64,000 bases of DNA from SXIZ01 sp040079795 (lineage in GTDB: Bacteria; Pseudomonadota; Gammaproteobacteria; Methylococcales; Methylomonadaceae), in contig JBEBJQ010000006.1 of NCBI GenBank assembly GCA_040079795.1, positions 1 through 64,000 on the forward strand. Direction: 5' to 3'. Positions 63,736-64,000 of the stretch are shown piece after piece (position 1 is the stretch's first letter; the number at the start of each line of letters is the position of its first letter). The notes beneath the pieces were generated by a model that worked only from the letters and a program-made list of their open reading frames with translations, was not told the DNA's origin and did not search any database. The translations under genes and the position numbers were made by a program.

Positions 63736-64000
63736 TTACCAAACAGCCAGCTCGGCAAGTCTTAATTTAGCCTCGTTAAGCGCAAATTCTTTGGTTGCCT
63801 CGCCCATGTTAAGCCCTTCAGCATAGACAAACTCAATATCGGTTATACCCAGAAAATTGAGGAAGTTCCGCACATAGCTGGTTTGAGTATCTAACGCTGT
63901 TCCTGCATACATTCCCCCCTCGAGTGGCAAACAGCATGACTTTTTTACCGCTCAATAAACCGACTGAACCACCCTCAGTGTACTTGAAAGTTATGCCGGC
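63736..64000 (-). pseudogene. azoR: FMN-dependent NADH-azoreductase, C-terminal part, frameshifted
   Basis: The window ends inside this minus-strand gene. Bases 64000 to about 63920 encode AGITFKYTEGGSVGLLSGKK and VMLFATRGG, the mid-protein segment of AzoR. From about 63914 the match continues in another frame: GGMYAGTALDTQTSYVRNFL, NFLGITDIEFVYAEG and the C-terminus. The switch falls at six Gs (63914-63919, read as Cs on the plus strand); one G fewer restores a single frame. Either a sequencing error or a real inactivation. The N-terminal half is outside the window. Confidence 0.8.

Noticed and set aside
1..64000. CRISPR arrays, insertion sequences, rRNA and tRNA genes
   Set aside because: I saw no regularly spaced direct repeats, transposase motifs, ribosomal RNA sequence or cloverleaf with a TTCGA-type arm; a covariance-model scan would be needed to exclude small RNAs.

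Overview
The window is ordinary-density gammaproteobacterial chromosome, with no phage, insertion sequence, CRISPR array, rRNA or recognisable tRNA. The class is supported by fabA-fabB (unsaturated fatty acid synthesis), ttcA, truD, rapA, slyX, pcnB-folK-panB-panC, lptF-lptG and the block truA-trpF-trpB-trpA-accD-folC-SPOR-cvpA-purF-metZ, an order familiar from pseudomonads and methanotrophs. A methanotroph of the Methylococcales is my best guess from gene content and from the copper-handling cluster, but no methane-oxidation gene is present to prove it.

Layout. 0.2-5.6 kb: DUF2130 protein, then a tellurite-resistance-type stress operon (DUF475/TerC-like membrane protein, three TerD paralogues, ATP-grasp enzyme), all on the minus strand. 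5.7-10.6 kb: ttcA, fabB, fabA and a soluble lytic transglycosylase, also minus. 10.6-18.4 kb: mixed strands, with an ABC exporter, PHP-domain RNase AM, small membrane proteins, truD, an EexN-like protein behind a long palindrome, a Gfo/Idh/MocA dehydrogenase, an Sfp-type phosphopantetheinyl transferase and a DUF6164 protein. 19.0-24.8 kb: an all-plus cluster around a Cu(I)-type P-type ATPase. It includes a free-standing cysteine-rich metal-binding domain, a one-helix membrane protein, an HMA-like membrane protein, a DsbD_2/SafE-like membrane protein with a Met/Asp/His/Ser repeat, an EcsC protein and slyX. 25-31 kb: an LRV/HEAT-like protein, rapA, rhlE, a PpiC-type foldase and an Ala/Lys-rich exported protein. 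31.4-33.8 kb: a minus-strand mini-operon of glycosyltransferase, acyl carrier protein and HxxxD acyltransferase/condensation-like protein. 34-40.6 kb: lptF-lptG, an RDD protein with a 59-residue neighbour, then pcnB-folK-panB-panC. 40.8-46 kb: a large hybrid sensor kinase convergent with an HD-GYP response regulator. 46-47.9 kb: an exported protein of unknown function with its terminator, and a non-coding stretch with REP-like repeats. 47.9-61.5 kb: a long plus-strand housekeeping run (ydbL, rlmD, L,D-transpeptidase, truA, DUF2231, trp genes to metZ). 61.5-64 kb: a tandem PilZ protein, YgiD-type dioxygenase, YceI protein and the C-terminal end of an azoreductase broken by a frameshift at a G6 tract.

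The two regions most likely to hold something undescribed are the copper cluster (18977-24620), where domains usually fused in one ATPase are separate genes beside extra membrane partners, and the glycosyltransferase-ACP-acyltransferase operon (31440-33831), which looks like a small carrier-protein pathway with no described product. The best single-gene observation is that pcnB appears to start at AUU, as in Escherichia coli.
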